A stretch of DNA of 7,963 nucleotides, from the NCBI GenBank assembly GCA_964482425.1, contig CAYZXN010000075.1:1-7963 (forward strand), read 5' to 3'. Position numbers and translations under genes: made by a program. The notes beneath the pieces are model-generated. The model searched no databases. It was not told the origin of the DNA and worked only from the letters and a program-made list of their open reading frames with translations. Below, piece after piece: positions 5,715-7,963 of this stretch; position 1 is the first letter of the stretch, and each line of letters opens with the position of its first letter. Source of the stretch: WHTF01 sp964482425 (GTDB taxonomy: Bacteria > Desulfobacterota > Binatia > UBA9968).

Positions 5715-6167
5715 ATGCAGCCACCGAAACCCCATTTCGTTCCACCCGGTTTCGTTGCCCGCGCCGTCAACCGCCTCTACGGCCGGCTCGCTTCACTCGG
5801 ACTTGGTCCCTCGCACAGTGTTCTATTGTTCACAAAGGGGCGCAAAACAGGGTCAACCCACTCCACCCCGGTCAACGTCCTTGATTTGCAGGGCAGGCTT
5901 TATCTCGTCGGCACCCGAGGCCACACTCAGTGGTCACGCAACGCTCTTGTCACCGGCGAGGTAACGCTCAAAAGAGGTCGAGCACGGATGGAGTTTCGCG
6001 TGCGGGTCTTACCGGACGAAGAGAAGCCGGAAGTCCTGAAAGCCTATCTCACCCGCTTCAATTGGATGGTGTGGCGATTTTTTCCCTTGCCGGCGAAGTC
6101 GCCCGCGACCTCGTTTACCGCCATTGCCGCGCAATATCCTGTCTTCGAGCTGCTGCCGGAGAAATAG
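5715..6167 (+). CDS. Deazaflavin (F420)-dependent nitroreductase family protein
   Basis: A 150-residue small split-barrel oxidoreductase of the DDN (deazaflavin-dependent nitroreductase) group, which uses reduced F420 or a related flavin to reduce small organic compounds. Family landmarks are SVLLFTKGRKTGSTHSTPV (residues 35-53), matching the 'L-T-x-GRKSG-x-x-R-x-TP' cofactor-binding signature, and LYLVGTRGHTQWSRNAL (62-78), matching the 'V-x-S-x-G-G-x-x-x-x-P-x-W-x-x-NL' region. The usual 'V-x-L-x-x-G-x-x-x-x-x-x-A/V' segment follows (83-97). The later part (108-150) has several aromatic residues (FNWMVWRFF) and ends in FELLPEK. The ATG at 5715 gives a normal family length. A TTG at 5703 with AGG seven bases upstream is a close alternative, and a much longer form from 5520 is possible but unlikely. 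Which cofactor it uses is inferred from the family; no F420 biosynthesis gene is in view. Confidence 0.8.
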   Translation: MQPPKPHFVPPGFVARAVNRLYGRLASLGLGPSHSVLLFTKGRKTGSTHSTPVNVLDLQGRLYLVGTRGHTQWSRNALVTGEVTLKRGRARMEFRVRVLPDEEKPEVLKAYLTRFNWMVWRFFPLPAKSPATSFTAIAAQYPVFELLPEK

Positions 6168-6258
6168 CGGCTCGAACAGCCCTCTGGAGGAGGCAGGAGA
6201 AGCGGTTCAGACGGTATTTCTTCGCGTGCTCTCGGCATGTGCAGCATACTTGAGCAAG
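6168..6258. other. Short convergent gap between oxidoreductase and SulP genes
   Basis: These 91 bases lie between two converging stop codons. Small stems are possible, for example CCTC/GAGG near 6181-6193 and GTATG/CATGC read on the minus strand near 6236-6250, but neither is followed by a T run. I do not call a terminator. Confidence 0.35.
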
Positions 6259-7956
6259 TTACAGTGATGCCGCGAGCTTTGGGGGCACCGCAGTCTTCTC
6301 GGTTGAGCAATAACGGCAGCCGCGCTTTTCCAATGCGACGATGGCTTGATCCGAGCTCCAGAACACGTTGTCCGGGCCGATGGCCGAGATCAATCCACCG
6401 CGCTCCATCATGTGCAGCACATCCTCGTGGGCGGCAGCCACGCTCAGCGTAATACCTTGTTTCTTGAGCTTGTCGAGTAACGCCACCATGGATTGCAGGC
6501 CGGATGTGTCAATCAAAGGCACGCCGCGCATGGAGAGAATGAGGGCATGCGTGTTTTCGATGCGGGCAAAAGCTTCGTTGAAATTGCTCGTGGCGGCGAA
6601 GAACAGCGGTCCCGTCAAGTACGCTACGCGCACATGGCGGCAGTTGCCGGCGTTCTCGATGCCGCGCTTGCGCAACTTATCGGGATCCACTTCCTGAACA
6701 TCGATGTCGATGCTCGCGCTCTGGTTCAAAAATATCGCGCCGGACAAAAACGCACCGAGCAAAATTGCCTCGGTCAGGTCCAAGGCAACTGTCGCCACCA
6801 TGGTGACCAGGAAGGTGATTATGGCGGTTTTGAAACGGTGGTTGAAGATATAATGAATCGCTTCCCATTCATTCATGCGCCATGCGGTGACCATCAACAC
6901 TCCGGCAAGCGCCGACAGAGGAATGCGCGCCATGACCGGCGCAAGCAAAAACATTGACGCAAGCAGCCCAATGGCGTGTACGATACTTACCATTCGCGTC
7001 CGGCCGCCCGATTTGATCCCAACACTGCTGCGGGCGATAGCGGCAGTCGCCGGGACACCGCCGAAAAACGGGATGATCGCGTTGCCGATACCCTGTGCAA
7101 TCAGTTCCTGATTGGCATGCAACCGAACTCCGGTCATCTTGCTGGCCACAGCGCCGCACAGCAAACTCTCCACTCCGCCCAACGCGGTGATCGCCAGAGC
7201 CGGCGCGACAAACTCTTTAACCTGCGTCCAGGGAATCAAATCGAAGGTCAAGCGCTGATCGAGCAAGAGACTTTGCGGGATTGCGCCGATAACCCGAATC
7301 GGCCAATCGAGAAATTCATTAGCAAGGGTTGCCACAATAATCCCTAACAGAGATGCGGGAAAACGGGTGCTCCAGTGCTTGGGCCAAAAAACCATCGTGC
7401 ACATCACCGCAGTTCCGAGTATGAGAGCATGCCAATCGAACATTAAGCCTTCCCTTAAGTAAACCAACAGCTTCAGCGCAGAGGACTCGGCCTTCGCGGA
7501 TTCGACACCGAAAAGGTTGTCGATCTGACCGATCGCAATAATCAGCGCGATCCCGGAGGTAAAACCGGCAATAACGGGCGCTGGAACAAAGGCGATGAAA
7601 CGCCCCAACCGAGCCACACCGATCACTAACAGGAGCAGACCGGCCAACATCCCGGCGAACCAGATGCCCGATAAACCATGCTTTTCCGCTAATATGATCA
7701 ACACCGCGCTCATTGCACCGGTGGGACCCGATATCTGATACGGCGCCCCCGACAAGCCGCCGATAATGAGACCCGATATTATCGCCGTGACAAGACCCGC
7801 GGCTGCGGTGGCGCCTGACGCAACGCCAAAAGCCAGAGCGAGCGGCAACGCGACCGCCGCCACCGTCAGTCCTGCAAAACAATCCTGCCGGAATTTTTGC
7901 ATGCTGTAACCGGCAAACTCATCTTTAATAAGCTGAGAAAATGAACGATGGGTCAT
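6259..7956 (-). CDS. SulP family inorganic anion transporter with STAS domain
   Basis: A 565-residue inner-membrane transporter of the SulP/SLC26 family, which moves sulfate, bicarbonate or dicarboxylate anions by symport or exchange. The transmembrane core covers about residues 25-415. It contains APYQISGPTGAMSAVL (71-86), the family's substrate-site signature; a conserved Glu in LGGVESLLCGAVASKMTG (259-276); and NQELIAQGIGNAIIPFFGG (282-300), followed by ARSSVGIKSGGRTR (308-321). The C-terminal STAS domain is about residues 438-545, with the loop GVPLIDTSGL (478-487); Ser485 sits where anti-sigma antagonists are phosphorylated. The last part has a CRYC pair (Cys547 and Cys550) and a short disordered tail. 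The ATG at 7956 begins MTHRSFSQLIKDEF, a normal SulP start; its ribosome site and promoter lie beyond the right edge except for seven bases. The substrate cannot be told from sequence alone, and no carbonic anhydrase or sulfate-assimilation gene is adjacent. Confidence 0.93.
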   Translation of the reverse strand: MTHRSFSQLIKDEFAGYSMQKFRQDCFAGLTVAAVALPLALAFGVASGATAAAGLVTAIISGLIIGGLSGAPYQISGPTGAMSAVLIILAEKHGLSGIWFAGMLAGLLLLVIGVARLGRFIAFVPAPVIAGFTSGIALIIAIGQIDNLFGVESAKAESSALKLLVYLREGLMFDWHALILGTAVMCTMVFWPKHWSTRFPASLLGIIVATLANEFLDWPIRVIGAIPQSLLLDQRLTFDLIPWTQVKEFVAPALAITALGGVESLLCGAVASKMTGVRLHANQELIAQGIGNAIIPFFGGVPATAAIARSSVGIKSGGRTRMVSIVHAIGLLASMFLLAPVMARIPLSALAGVLMVTAWRMNEWEAIHYIFNHRFKTAIITFLVTMVATVALDLTEAILLGAFLSGAIFLNQSASIDIDVQEVDPDKLRKRGIENAGNCRHVRVAYLTGPLFFAATSNFNEAFARIENTHALILSMRGVPLIDTSGLQSMVALLDKLKKQGITLSVAAAHEDVLHMMERGGLISAIGPDNVFWSSDQAIVALEKRGCRYCSTEKTAVPPKLAASL

Positions 7957-7963
7957 ACAGGTT

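Noticed and set aside
5462..5770. Minus-strand frames in the divergent intergenic region
   Set aside because: They overlap the start of the oxidoreductase, have no convincing start site, and read as low-quality coding sequence.
1..7963. CRISPR arrays, tRNAs, insertion sequences, toxin-antitoxin or phage genes
   Set aside because: No spaced direct repeats, cloverleaf patterns, transposase motifs or terminal inverted repeats were seen on either strand.

Overview
The window reads as a piece of a bacterial chromosome with moderate to fairly high GC. Ordinary metabolic and transport genes are separated by rather loose intergenic spacers. The gene content (an iron-type ABC substrate-binding protein with a fused two-domain permease, a PuuE-like polysaccharide deacetylase, a deazaflavin/F420-type oxidoreductase and a SulP anion transporter) would fit an uncultured soil or sediment lineage of the deltaproteobacterial, Binatota, Rokubacteria or Tectomicrobia kind. 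That placement is an impression from protein style only; there is no rRNA or other marker here.

Left part (1-1365): a small minus-strand gene (329-559, 76 aa) encodes a conserved-looking protein of unknown function. A gene-poor stretch follows, and then a 56-aa plus-strand gene (1000-1170). That gene has a near-perfect Shine-Dalgarno sequence and encodes a Pro-Glu hinge followed by a strongly basic tail. Nothing else between 1 and 1365 is convincing.

Middle (1366-4211): two plus-strand genes form a probable operon. The first encodes a periplasmic family 1 solute-binding protein and is broken by a one-base frameshift near position 1737. Adding one T to the GATTG there restores a continuous protein of about 362 aa. 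The second, 24 bases downstream, encodes a 577-aa inner-membrane permease with two fused permease halves, each carrying its own EAA loop. No ATPase gene is present in the window, so the importer would need an ATPase from elsewhere.

Right part (4212-7963): a minus-strand deacetylase gene (4453-5367) converges on the permease gene and diverges from a small deazaflavin-dependent oxidoreductase gene (5715-6167). That gene in turn converges on a minus-strand SulP transporter gene with a C-terminal STAS domain (6259-7956). Apart from the binding protein and permease, the genes do not form one obvious pathway. No RNA genes, insertion sequences, CRISPR arrays, phage genes or defence genes were recognised. 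I did not find a clearly new system; the points most worth checking are the frameshift, the ATPase-less importer and the two small genes.
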